The notes beneath the pieces were generated by a model that did not search any database, was not told the origin of the DNA, and saw only the letters and a program-made list of their open reading frames with translations. The translations under genes and the position numbers were made by a program. A stretch of 64,000 nucleotides of DNA from Caenorhabditis elegans (taxonomy: Eukaryota > Nematoda > Chromadorea > Rhabditida > Rhabditidae), in the NCBI RefSeq assembly GCF_000002985.6, contig NC_003279.8, positions 310,001 through 374,000 of the forward strand. The letters run 5' to 3'. Shown one piece after another: positions 1 to 11,800 of this stretch. Each line of letters begins with the position of its first letter. Positions within the stretch are counted from its first letter, which is position 1.

Positions 1-140
1 GATTTCCGTAAATCGACACAAACACTACAGTAGTCATTTAAAGAATTATTGTAGTTTTTGCTACGAGATATTTTGCGCGTCGAATATGTTGCGCAATACG
101 CATTCTCAGAATTTTGTGTTGCCGTAATAATTCTGATTTA
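1..140. repeat. Fragment of the dispersed foldback repeat family (arm)
   Basis: The stretch carries the blocks GTAAATCGACACAAAC, CTACAGTAGTCATTTAAAG, GCTACGAGATATTTTGCGCG and CGCATTCTCAGAATTTTGTG. The same blocks recur at about 8250-8520, 23425-23700, 32250-32360, 34475-34795 and 42160-42545, usually as two inverted arms. This copy is a single arm cut by the window edge. Such non-coding inverted-repeat families are common in Caenorhabditis arms. I see no coding capacity. Confidence 0.8.
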
Positions 141-1400
141 AAAATGGAATTTTCAAAAATCAGAGGTTTCCCAAAAATTTGAATATTCCACAAAAAAGAT
201 GAATCTGAAGAGTATTTTCAATTTTTTGAGAAAATAATCGATTTTCTGGATTAAAAAATTTGAATTTATAGATTTCTAGATTCTAAAATTTGAATTTGTG
301 CAATTTCAAACAAAAATGTATCGATTTTTATCGACTTTTCATAAAATTTAATTTAATTTTCGAAATTCCGAAAATATTGCCCGTTTTTCATATACCAAAA
401 AAGTTGTATCAATTTTTTCAAAAAATTAAATTTTCATCGATAGTTGTTTTCAAAGCATCATGATTTTTTTGAAAGAATTTGCAAATGTGAGAACTACAGT
501 ACTCCCTTAAAGGCGCACGCTTGTTTTTATTTTTAAAAAATTGGTCGTTTCGAGACCTGGTACCGTATTTTCGCATTTGGGTAATATTTCCAGCATTATA
601 AATTTAAAAACAATGCACTTTTTAAATCTTGAATCCATATATATATTTTTTTCAGAAACTCATGCCGCCTCGTTTGGGTCTCGATTCGAATTTTTTTCAC
701 AAACGTATAATATTTTCTCGAAAAACCCGCGAATTTTTAACATTATCGATTTTTCTCTCACCTCGTCGATTGCCCTTCAGGAGTCATTATTCAGAATTGA
801 GTATGAATTAAAAAATCATAGAAAAAGTCAAAGCGCTGTCAATTGGAAATTTAGGACGAGAATGTCAAAATTGCAACTTTTCACGATAACGGAATTCTAT
901 CGCAAAACTAGATAAGAGCTACAGTTTGCTGCGTGTAAGCGCGCTCCAATGACAAACGAGAAGAGAAGAGAAGAGGGGGTAACCGCCAATAGCTCTCTTT
1001 ATCGAGGATAGTCTTCAAGTGACAGAAGAGATATTCTGTGGTGGGAGAGAGTTGGGTGGAAGGGGGAACAATGAGGACTACGGAAGAATGACTTTTAGAT
1101 TTGGAGTATAGGAGAAAGTGGAGGTTTTGGCTGAAATTATTTTCAAAAACTTTAACTGTAACAACTAACGAGTAGATTTGAAAATGAGGATAATATTCAA
1201 CACAACAGAAAAAAAGTCGATAGGTAACTAATAAAAATTAGAGAAAATGTGGCATCGGGGAGAAGTGGTGGAACAAAAGAAGAAACTGATGATGATGATA
1301 GGAGGATAGCCGCGAAACAAGCGATTAACAGTGAACAAGATTCATTTCGGTGAAGATGGAGAAGATAACAGCAAAAAAAAAAACACAACAAAAGTCCTTA
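141..1400. other. Gene-free flank and probable 3' UTR of imb-3
   Basis: No convincing gene. About 490-660 holds another repeat fragment (AGGCGCACGCTTG and TTCGAGACCTGGTACCGT), matching blocks near 32520-32580 and 39930-40130. About 945-1100 is purine-rich (GAGAAGAGAAGAGAAG). The 200 bases before 1400 probably contain the imb-3 3' UTR, read on the minus strand. The apparent 124-aa reading frame at 541-915 starts with TTG, has no splice or family support and overlaps repeat sequence. Confidence 0.6.
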
Positions 1401-4400
1401 TTATTGCCCATTGAGAGTTTGTTGAAGGACACTGGTAAGGTGCTCGTCGATTCCATCTTGCTGCGCGAATTGTGGGAACGATGCGTAGATTTGCTTCAGG
1501 ATTGTGACAATTCTTTGCTTGGTTTGGTTGCCGCTATCGTCGTCGTTGAAAGCATCGTTGGCGATTGAGAGCAAGCCTGAAAAATACAAATAAAAATAAA
1601 ATAAGTTACGGATTTTTTTAGATTAGAACTTACAAACAAGGAAGATTCTCGGAAGATTCTGATTTTCTGGTCCAAAAAGTGCGGCGTCTTGTTTATCAAA
1701 CAATTCGGCGAGACACGTGTAAATGTAGGGGCTTTCCTCGGTGTCTGAATATGTTGGCAACCAGCTCAGGAACATCTCGACGACCTGGAAATAATATGGA
1801 ACTTTTTTCTTGAAAAACTGAATTCTAAAACCAACCTTTCCGTAGGCTTCAGCAGGAAGTGGCACATTGCCGATGATTTTGGCAAATGCAGAAATCGCGT
1901 TTTCCGTGGCAACAGTGCTCTCCTCGGTGGCTCGGGCGTCCTCTCGTTGAATCATGGCGGCCAGTGGCTCCAAACAGCTCAAAATCTCGTTTCGGTAGTC
2001 GCTGATCTGGTGGTAGTTGATGGCCATAACTCCGAAACCGTAGCTCGCTGCTTGTCTCACTTCAGGATACTCATCTCCCAACAACTTGTACATTATTGGA
2101 ATAAGCTTCGGGAAGCGAGTTGGCATATGTCCGACACCGAACTCGATGGCGTCATCGAGAAGGCACATTCCCCATTGTCTCTCGAAGTATTGTTTGGATC
2201 CCTCGATGAGTTGAATGGCACAGTTGAACACGTTGATCATTCCCTCGAAGATAGTTCCCTTGAACTCCTTCATAAGAGAGTGAGTCAAATCAGAGATGGC
2301 TCCAAGGCATGAGGCCTCCAATTCCATGAAATAATCGAGCTCCTCCTTAGCTTCAGCATCATCGTCATCTTCATCTTCAACTGGACGATCGCTCATTCTC
2401 TTTCCGTAGTTTTCAAGTTGCTTGAGAAGCACCGAAATGATGAGTTGAACCTCTTCCTCGGCGATTCCCTCGGTTTTCATAACCTCAATGCACGATCCGA
2501 TGGTCGTCATGAACGAGGCGAGAATCTCGACATCGTCCTCCTCCTCCATAGAGGTCGTCAATGCCTTCAAGAACTCGCACCACAAACGACGCTTGTCAGC
2601 CAATCCTTGCTTCTCAACACAGGTCAACAAGCATGGCATGATTTCAGCGGAAGCCGTACGAACTCCGTCGTGAAGTCCGAAATCGAGATTCTTGATGGCG
2701 AGCTCGTAGACGTCGACGACGTATGGCATGAAAGCCTCCTTCATCTCCTTGGCGAACGCGACAAGCATATCGCAAGCAGTTGCCTTCTCCTCAAGACCGC
2801 TGGTGCGGATTCCGACAGTCTTTTCTCCTCCGATTCCGTGGTATTCAACTCCTTCCTCGTTTTCGTGAACATCTTCGTCTGAAATTTATATATTTTTTTA
2901 ACACGTAAAACTAAAAAACACTCACTGTTGAAGATATTGAAGTCTGGGCGGTAACGAGCGGCACGAAGAACTGGATCCATGACAACTGGGAGGAATGGTG
3001 CGAAATCGGCTCCAAGAATAGAGCAGAAACGAGTCCATGAGCTGATCATGTAGCTGTATTGTGGATCATCGATAGCCAAATCCTTCATTCCGTCTCCGAG
3101 AAGGTTCAGGATCTCGATTGCAGTAGCGTGGAATTGTTCCTTTCCGACAGCATATCCGATGAGAGAGATGCATTCGATGGTCTTTCCTCTCAACTCCTTG
3201 AGCTCTCCGACGTTTTGAAGAATGTGAACGAGGTTCGGGATGAGGCGAGCATGATGTTCCTTGAAGAGCTCCTCGGCGGCTTCAGCGACGGAGGCGATGG
3301 CGGTGACGATGTTCTCAACGACAACCTGGTATCTCTTGTCTCCGAGACGATTGAACACAGCGGAAAGCACATTTTCGAGTTTCTGAAGAATGAATGGAAG
3401 ATATTGTCCAATGATGCTCTTTGGGCACTCCTCGGCAAAGTTGACAAGAGCCGAAGCGGCATGAGCACAGACACGTGGAACATCGGTTCTGTCAAGAGAC
3501 TCGAGAAGAGCTGGTATGACGGCGGCGTGGCACTTCTTCTGAAGAGTTGGAGCGAAGTCAGAAGACATTTGTCCGATGGCGTTGCAAGCCGCGTATTGAA
3601 CTCTTGGATGAGCATCATTGACGTAATTGGTGATATGAGCCATAATTTGCTCTATGTGTGGTTCCATAGATCTTTGGCACCCTTCACCGACGGCGGAGAA
3701 CGCGCGAAGAGCCGCGTGCTTCATCTTCCAGTCTTCGCTGGTCAAAAGCTTCTCGACAAGTGGAAGGAACACTGGGAGCATCACTTTTCCGTTGATGCAG
3801 CAAGCAACACGGTCGATGGCGCTTTCGGCGATGATTGGGATACTGAAAAATAATTTAATTGAAGAAAAACTAAAAATTTATCCTTACTCTTCATAGTCTT
3901 CTTCCTCTTCGATCTCGTTGAGCCACTCATTGAGCACATCGTCATCCATTTCGGTCATGCATGAAAGAAGAGTCTCGAGAATTGGTCCAAGAGCTCCTGG
4001 TGCGTATTTCTTGAGTCCTTTTGGTGCGGATTCCATGTACGAGCAAATAACTTCGATGGCGTTCTGACGGACCATCTCGTTCTTTTCCTTGTTTCCAGCA
4101 ATCTGAAATTTGAAAAAATGAAATTTTTAAATTGGGCCATTTAAATTACTTACAGCAAGAGTGACTTGAAGAACCTGAGACATATGAGTGTTAAGGCATT
4201 TTGGCAGAGAAGAGGCGAGCTCGGCGAACTCTCCGAGTGGTCCATCTGAATCATCCTCGTCGCTGGTTTCATTGCAAACTTGAAGAACATTTGGAACAAG
4301 AGAGGTCATAAGCCTGACAACATCCTTCTCCTCATCATTATCAACAGCGAAAGCGATAACAGCACGGACGGCGGTGGCCTTGATTTGCAAATCCGGTGTA

Positions 4401-4978
4401 GCCATGCACTTTTCCAAGACAACTTTGAGGGTTGGAAGGAAGTGGGCCAGCCTGTTTCCAAAAATTATTGGGCATCCGCGAAGAATAAGCAGGGCTATGT
4501 AGTTTCCGGTAAGATCCTCGCTCTTCAAACAATGATCCATCAGCTCGAGGACTCCTCCCCATGTCATATCTCCAGAATCGTCGATGAGGTTTGAAGCGAT
4601 TTCAGAGATCAAATCAGCAATCTTCTTCTTAATCGAGAGTTCGGTCTCGTGAACTATCATCTCGAGAACTTTGGCGAGAATGCGCTGTTTGTTCTCCTCG
4701 TTCAGCGTTTCCCAAATCGCATCCCAGTCTCTGGCGAGAACTCGTCGCAGAAACACCAAAACTGTGGATCTGGCCTGAAAATCGAAAATTCATGGAATAT
4801 ATAGGAATTTGAGTGAACTAACATCAGAATTATTCGTGTGGTGTGTGTAGGCCTCGAAAAGTGCAGCTACTTTGGTTGGTCCTTCAATCTTTTCATAGAC
4901 TTCTTCAGCTTGTTTTCGGATATCATTGTCTGCTGACTGCAGTTTTGTGATGAGCTCAGTGAATTGATTGACGTCCAT
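1401..4978 (-). CDS. imb-3: Importin beta family receptor, importin-5/RanBP5 homologue (IMB-3)
   Basis: Nuclear transport receptor made of HEAT repeats. It binds cargo such as ribosomal proteins and histones in the cytoplasm and releases it in the nucleus on RanGTP. Exons (minus strand): 4978-4823, 4774-4154, 4102-3888, 3842-2926, 2878-1836, 1784-1634 and 1576-1401. These give 1092 aa, matching the usual importin-5 length of about 1100. Diagnostic features are an N-terminal MDVNQFTELITKLQSADND, helical HEAT repeats throughout, an acidic insert EEEEDYEE near residue 330, and the second acidic loop VEDEDDDDAEAKEE in the C-terminal half. The start follows a TTTTCAG acceptor at 4990, leaving an 11-nt leader, which suggests spliced-leader addition. 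Assignment to imb-3 is from recognition of the family and neighbourhood. Confidence 0.95.
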
Positions 4979-5738
4979 TGTAGGGAACCCTGAAAATCAG
5001 AATATGTGCTAAAAATTTCAAAATTGAGAAGGAAAAAGATGAAAGCGAGTCGGTTTTGCAGATAAACGCCTGGGGAATACGCGGAATCGCTGAGGAAAAT
5101 AGATTTTTAGTATAAAAATTGGCATTTTCAACAAAAAACCTATCGGAAAATGTGAAAAATAGGCCAACAAATATTGAATTTTGGGACAAAAACGCCTCGA
5201 GTGCACGATTCTCAACGGAGCGCACTTGCTGCGTCACACGCACTTTAAACTGTACACGGCGGGAAGTTCAAATTTTAAAAGGATTCACGTGATTTTCACG
5301 ACATTTACTGGTTTTTTCAGCGAGTTTTCGCAACTTTTCGGCGACAACCGATGATGATTTATGTTTGGAATATGATGATGGTAGCGTGTTGCGAAATAAA
5401 AAATCGATGGAATGAGTCAGCGAGAAACTAATATTTGCATAGAGAACTGTTTGCAATTTTGGCATTACATTGGCCAGTGCACTGACAAAAAAAGAAAAAA
5501 ATAAACGGCAAAATCTCTAATACCTATTCCAGGCAACCAGTGTCTGGCGACGATGGAGAGTAATTCTGAAAGAGACGCAGTTGAAAAGAGTGTGTTTTTC
5601 GCTTTTTTTTTCAGACAGAAGAGTAAAAAGAGTAAATACGTATCAGTAGTAAAAACAATGTGCGAGCTGGGAAATCAGTAATAATTAACTACTTGTGATA
5701 CAAATTCCTCAAGGAATGAAGGAGAAAGTGTACTTTTT
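4979..5738 (-). promoter_or_regulatory. Upstream region of imb-3
   Basis: About 760 bases between the imb-3 start and a palindromic repeat. It contains the probable trans-splice acceptor at 4990-4991. There is no recognisable TATA box and no coding exon. The short minus-strand reading frames at 5018-5465 lack any family resemblance. Confidence 0.4.
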
Positions 5739-6028
5739 TTGAGACCCGAAGAACTCGGGGGATGTCCAATTGGGGGGATTACCAACTCGGGGGATTGGCC
5801 CCGCCCACAGAACCGTGGCTTGCAATACGCCCATTTCTGCAACTGCCGCACGGTTTTAAAACTGTATTTTTCTCAATAGAGCGAGAATTAACAAGAAAAA
5901 ATAATTTTAAAACCGTGCGGCAGTTGCAGAAATGGGCGTATTGCAAGCCACGGTTCTGTGGGCGGGGCCAAACTCCCGAGTTGGTAATCCCCCCAATTGG
6001 ACATCCCCCGAGTTCTTCGGGTCTCCTT
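5739..6028. repeat. Near-perfect palindromic element, about 290 bp
   Basis: The left arm begins GAGACCCGAAGAACTCGGGG and the right arm ends with its reverse complement. The arms, about 125 bp each, also share CCGCCCACAGAACCGTGG and CCGCACGGTTTTAAAA. They are separated by a short AT-rich spacer near 5870-5900. The arms are GC-richer than the surroundings. This is a non-autonomous foldback element; no transposase is present. The overlapping plus and minus reading frames of about 110 aa are products of the symmetry. Confidence 0.85.
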
Positions 6029-6799
6029 TTTTTTAATTTTGAATTGAAAAATTGTCCGAAAAGTGCAAACGTAGAACATCAAAACCAGTGGAGGGGCGAA
6101 ATTTGATAGATCGCAGGTTGCAAGAATGAGCATTCTACGAGTTTCGCGCCATTTCTGCGTAGCGCGCACAATATTGTGCAATAAATCTCGGTATTTGCGT
6201 ACATGCATCATATCTTACGCGCAAATCATATTGGAAATTTCCCCGAAACACGGGGAGGCAAAGCTAACGTGGCTGAAGAAATTTCTACAGTAGTCCCATT
6301 TGGCTGACTGAATATTCAACGCGAATAAGTTTTGTACACTATTGCGTACTTTGCGTACGCGCATTTTATTTGACGACAATTCGTCAATATCAGCTCTGGC
6401 TAAAAGCGCTTTTCTCATTATTTAAGCGAATAAAAGTCGAAAAAAAATGTTTTGTGATAGAGAATAGTAATTTAAAAAATAAAAAAGTGCATATTTTATG
6501 TTTCTCATTATGTTTCCACTGATTTTCTGAGAAAAACCGAAAATTTCCTCTTTTTTCGATGAATTTCAGCTGAATAGTTTGTTTTTATCTAGTTTTTCTT
6601 CCGATTGACTGAATAACACATTTAATAACATCAATATAACGTTTAAAACATTCATTGTCTCGAAAACCAATATAAAACTCGTCAGAGAGGGATACTTAGT
6701 AGATATGCTGAACAAGGAAAAGAGAGAGAAGAACATTAACCGAATGGGGAGGGGGGAATAAGAAATCTGAACAGGAACGAAATATAAAGAACATTATTA

Positions 6800-8070
6800 G
6801 AAAGAACAAGCATGGCTTGATCTTCTTGGCAGTCGTCTCCTTATCCTATCACTTCTTCTCGGCGTCCTTCTGATCATGCTACCGAGCAACGTGGCACGAT
6901 CGAAGAGTTTCACAACGGTTTGATACTTTCGCTCCACGAGGGGGCTCCCAATTCAGCGAGGGTCCTCTCACGAAGTTTAATTTTTTAAAATTAAAAAATA
7001 AGTAACACCTCAAGAATTCCATCGAAGTTGTGCTCCTTTGCAATAAGACGAAATTTTTTTTTACGGAATTGAACAGGATCATTGAGGTACGGCATGAAAA
7101 CGGCTTCCTCGTTGAACGATGTTGAAGCTCCTTCACCATTGCACCTGAAAATCAACTTCTAAATTTTCCAATTTAAAGAAAATCCACATACTTATCCTCG
7201 GAAACGAATCCAATATTCTGGTTGCTGAGTGGAATTGCTTCAAAGATTTTGATCAGATTTTTTTTTGAAATTTTCGATCACACATCTTGTATCCACCAAA
7301 TCGCCGAGTGCTTCATGAACTTCAGACTCGTGCTTTCCAACCTCTTCCATGAGCTTCACTTCTTCTGCTTGGAACTTTTGATTGCCTTCGGACCGATCTG
7401 ACTTGTAGTTTCTTCTTAAATAGTGGCTGATTGAGCAGTCGACCTTGCAGTCCTACCTTCTTTGGCTTCTTCTGCGGCACTTGAGCCCTTGTAAGAGCAC
7501 TTATTGCTGCTTAACCTTCCTTATTAATACTTCGAACAGCTTCTTCTTGTTCGCATCTATTTCGAATTTTGTCTTGAAATCTTCCAATGCAGCGACAACG
7601 TAATATCTGGAAATTATAAAAACATTAAGAGAAAATATTTTGAAAAAAAATCGAAAATTGCACTGAATTCCTAAATTTTTTATTAAAATCGAAAAAAAAA
7701 AATGAAATACGTGAGATTGAGTTTCGAGACTTTTTTATTCAGAATCAGCATATATTTCTCCATATTTGAGTAGGTTTTCAGAAATATTGTACCATAATTT
7801 TTGGAAAAATGTAATTTTTAATTCGAAATTGCACTGAATTTCTCGAATTTTTCACTAAAATCGAGAAAATAAATATGAAATACGCGAGATTGAGGTTCAA
7901 GACTTTTTAATTCGGAATCAGCATATATTTTTCCATATTTGAGTAGATTTTCAGAAATATTGTACCATAATTTTTCGAGATATTTTGAATAATAACTTAC
8001 TTTTCGACGTTTTTTGCCTTTGTCCGGTTTAATCCATCGAATTTCGAAGCGGTTTGCGTAGATTAGCTGA
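6800..8070 (-). pseudogene. Degenerate cysteinyl-tRNA synthetase copy
   Basis: Read on the minus strand, pieces in changing frames resemble cysteinyl-tRNA synthetase in the right order. A piece at about 7605-7500 (VAALEDFKTKFEIDANKKK) resembles the segment after the N-terminal catalytic half. A piece at about 7440-7280 contains EVHEALGDLVDTRCVIENF, matching the family's conserved ALCD-VDTR helix region. A piece at about 7190-7020 contains EEAVFMPYLNDPVQF, matching the conserved MPYL region. A Lys-rich tail with KPCLF, like the KPSEMF motif, lies near 6830. Frames are broken by TAA, TAG and TGA codons and shifts. The central catalytic part with the KMSKS signature is missing between the first two pieces. 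A GTAAGT-like donor near 8000 hints at retained introns, so this is a duplicated rather than processed copy. A functional enzyme is excluded. Confidence 0.65.
7690..7990. repeat. Two tandem copies of about 170 bp
   Basis: The block at about 7700-7810 recurs at about 7870-7980 with few changes. Shared words are TCAGAATCAGCATATATTT or close variants, CCATATTTGAGTAG and AGAAATATTGTACCATAATT. The duplication lies between two remnants of the pseudogene and is probably intronic in origin. Confidence 0.75.
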
Positions 8071-8249
8071 AAACATTATGCTTATTCCACGTAGTAACAA
8101 GAAAAAACAAGAAAAAATAAGAAAAAACGAAGAAAAATAAGCATATAAGTCAAATTAAAAATGTTTATTCGATCAAAATTCTTAACCATAGGAGGCGGTG
8201 GCTAGCCGGCGCACTCTCGCGGCCACGTTAGCTTTGCCTCCCCGTGGAA

Positions 8250-8520
8250 AGGAGCCATGATATTACGGAAACACTATTTGAATTCTGAGAACGCGAAATA
8301 TCTCGTAGCGAAAACTACAGTAACCCTTTAAATGACTACTGTAGCGCTGGTGTCGATTTACGGGTTCGATTTTTAAAATTATTTTTTTTGTTTTTTGTGT
8401 GCGTCATCGATTACTAAATTATAAATTATTTCCGTAAATCGACATACAATCGCTACAGTATTCATTTAAAGAATTACTGTAGTTTTCGCTACGAGATATT
8501 TTGCGCGTCACTCCTTCAGG
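8250..8520. repeat. Foldback repeat, same family as at 1-140
   Basis: The left arm at about 8255-8370 contains CTCGTAGCGAAAACTACAG and GTCGATTTACGGG. The right arm at about 8430-8512 carries the reverse complements. The loop is a T-rich spacer with GTGTGCGTCATCG. Confidence 0.75.
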
Positions 8521-8824
8521 CACCACATCTTACACTCAAAATCGAGGTGAATTTCTGTGTATTTGACAGCAAAAATGTCGTGAAAAACAATTAAATAAGG
8601 CAATTTGAAGAGGAAAAAACTGGGGCAGATGTGAGATAAGAAGAAGAAGAAGCGGGGCTTCGACAACCGTAAACTAATCAGAGATGGAAAGTGAGAAATT
8701 TGAAATTTAAGACAAAAAAGTTAACAACGGGGGATTTTTTTTAGAGAGAAAGAGCGAGTAATCGGGCAGCAGCAGAGAAAAAAAAAGATAATAAACAATT
8801 GAAAAAATATAAATATCGGGGAAA

Positions 8825-11800
8825 TTATTGCTGAATAGACTGCAAATAGGTGACAATCTCGGGCGGTACAGAACGAAGTGTCTCTGGACAATTTCCGGGT
8901 CCACGGACAAGAACGGCCTGCGCAAAGTAGGCCTTGTGGTTGGCGATGTTGGCGGCGACGGGCGGTTGCTTGGGAGCGTAACTCAGACGACAGAATGGGT
9001 TCACAAATTCTCCCTCGGCGTTGTACATTGAAGCTTGCTCTTCTTCTGGTGATAGGACGGCTCGATCGGAGGCTGAAGCAGCTTCCAGCAGCATTGCCAC
9101 CTCGTATGACAGAATTCCGTATTGACCACTGCAAAAAAAATTTATATGAGAAATTGAATTTAAAATGATTTTATTTGTAATTTTGTTTTTGTTAATTGTC
9201 GTTAATTGTTTTTTTTTTGAGAAAAAACCGAAAAAAAAATTAAAATCTTCATTTTTGATTTAATTTTTTTGTTGAAAAATCGGCAGTTTTCGATTTTGTT
9301 TTTTTGAAAAAATAGGGAAAAGTCGGTAATTGTCGATTTTTCAAAAAACTGAAAATTCCAGATTTTGTCAGGAAAAAAAACGAAGAAATCGACAAAATTT
9401 CAATTTTATTTTTTTAAATTTGTGTTTTTCAAATTTTTTTTTGATATGTGATTTTTAACTTTTCTCTGGAAAAAAACCGAAAATTTGCAATTTTTCAATT
9501 TTTTCCAAAAAAATCTTTAAAAAATAGAAAATTTTCGTTTTTTTTTCTGAAATATTTAAAAATTGTAACTTTCTATTTTTTTTAAACCCGTATTAAAGTT
9601 TAAAAAAAAAATCGGAGAAAAAAAAACTGAATCGAAAATATGTGATTTTCAATTTCCTTTGAAAAAAATATAAAAAATCGAAAATTTTCGTTTTTCGATA
9701 TTTTTTCTGGAAAAAAGCCTAAATTTTCATTACTAACACAAGCTGCTGCGTGACATCGGCTAGCAAATTGCCCATTCCAATGGCAATAATCCGTTTCTCA
9801 GGCCCCGTTGTCGTTTGTTTCAGACCTGGCAAATCAATGCATACGACCTTCTCGATGAGCATTCCGAACATGCCAGTCTGAATATTCTCACACGATTGAA
9901 CAAGATCCTGTGCACTCCGGGCGATCGTAAATCGACACAAGAACACGATGAATAGCTTCATAAACTTGGGTGTCTTCGACGATTGAACTCTTCGAAACAT
10001 TGTATTGAGCACAAATGTCATCGCGGAACCCTCGAAGTGCTCAATCGACGGAAGAATCGTCGCCGCCAACTGGAAACCGTATTGATCCAAGGTTTTCGAG
10101 CCCAAAAGCCGCGCCAAATGGCTCAAGATCAACCCAGAATTCTCCGAGACGACTCGCTGAGCATTCACGGAAAGGATCACTTCGAGAACCGAAAGTGCCG
10201 CTGGAACATTCGCTGATCTCGCCCAAAGACGTTCGGATAGCAGAAACGGAAGGAACGGTGAGAATTGATCGATCGATGAGTTTCTAGCGATACATGAGGA
10301 GACGAGAACTCCCGTGATTTGGAGAGCATATGGGATGAGATCTTCCAAATCCTCGCGGAAGATCACTTCGATCAGTGGAAGGAGTTGAGCATCCAGTGAG
10401 GCGCCGATTGTTCGGGTCTGGAACAGGAAATTCGTTAAAAAATATAAAATGTTCTTAAAATTGCTATCACTTTTTTTTTGAATAAGAAAAAAAATCACAA
10501 AAAGGAAAACACGAAAAAGCAGACAAATGTTTCGATTTTGCAATTTTTAATTTTTTTTTTTCAGAAAAAAATTATCGATTTCTTCTTTAAAAAAAGAAGA
10601 TTCTTTTCGATTTTTTCGGAAAAAAACATCGAAAAATTGAAAAACAAAAAGTTTTGATTTTTTTTTCAGTGAAAATCGTTCAATTTTTCGGGGTTTGTTT
10701 CGACAAAAATAATTAAAAACTAAAATTTTTCAGTTTTTAGGTTTCTTATCAGAAAAATTGAATTTTTTCGATTTTCCGAAAAATTAAAAAAAGGTATATT
10801 TTTTGAAAACACGAAAACGGAAAAGTGTTGGTTTTTTGTAAATTTTTGCGTTTTCCAGCAAAATTGCCAATTTTTCCGAAAATTTTCAGATCGAAAGTTA
10901 AATTATCGATGTCTATTCCAATTTCCGAGTTTCAGCGAATTTTTTTTTGCAGAAAAATTTCAGAAAATTTGACAAGTTATGTTCCAATTTATGAAAAAAA
11001 ATTTGAGACCAAAGTGCGGCACGGAAAAATGGGCGGAGTTTAGAGTGGTATTTTTCTCTCAAACTACTCCTTACCTTGGTGATCAACACACAAATCGTCT
11101 CAAACAAAAAGTGCGTGTGCACCGAATCCGCCGGATTTTTCGTCGCCGACTCGACCAACTGTGCGAGCTTGACCGCAATCGCGTCCGCATGCCGAATCGT
11201 GTCGTCATCGAGAATCACAATGATCCTCAAAATCGCCTTGATCAGATACGGCGAGTTTTGCGCTTTGGCATCCTTGTCGAACGCGGTGACAAGGTTCTGA
11301 AGGATCGAGGAGACTGGAAGATTTTGAGCCGAGAAGATTTTGTTGGAATCAGCGAGAAGGATCTTTTCAATAGCGTAAGCTGCGTACTTGTGCAGAATCG
11401 GAGTATTCGAGCTGAGAAGAGCGTCCGCCGACTTGATCGCAGTCATAAGGTGCTCTGGAGCCAGCTGTTTCCTGAAAGTGACCGCAAACTTCAGTGCATC
11501 AGCTTTAAGGATCGGAGTTTGATTGACATCGGCGTTGAGATGTGTGGCCACTTGTGTGATGAAGAAGTCGTTGATGTCCACCAGCGGGTTCGTCGCCGTT
11601 ACTCCACTCTTAGCAGTCTCCGTCTTCACCGCGATCGCCGTGATCAGCGAGTAGACAATGTCGATCTTGATCCAATCACCACTTCCCAGCAGGTTCTGCA
11701 CGATCTCCCCCAGACATGGAAGCATTTGCGCCTCGAATCTTCGGCAGAGACCTCGCGCAAGATCGATGGCTCCACGGCGTCGAGTTCCTACATCGGTACC

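Larger units (their letters stand above)
6249..8246. repeat. 2.0-kb segment bounded by perfect 25-bp inverted repeats
   Basis: The 25 bases at 6249-6273 (beginning CACGGGGAGGCAAAGC) are the exact reverse complement of 8222-8246. The segment between them contains the cysteinyl-tRNA synthetase pseudogene. The repeats could be the ends of an element that captured host DNA, or two independent copies of a dispersed repeat. Homology does not continue beyond the 25 bp on either side, and I did not see a clear target-site duplication. Confidence 0.5.

Noticed and set aside
3059..3853. 264-aa plus-strand reading frame
   Set aside because: It is antisense to imb-3 exon 4, an effect of codon bias in a long exon.
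5762..6211. Overlapping plus and minus reading frames of 107-114 aa with nearly the same protein
   Set aside because: They result from the palindrome at 5739-6028. A protein read from both strands of a hairpin is not evidence for a gene.
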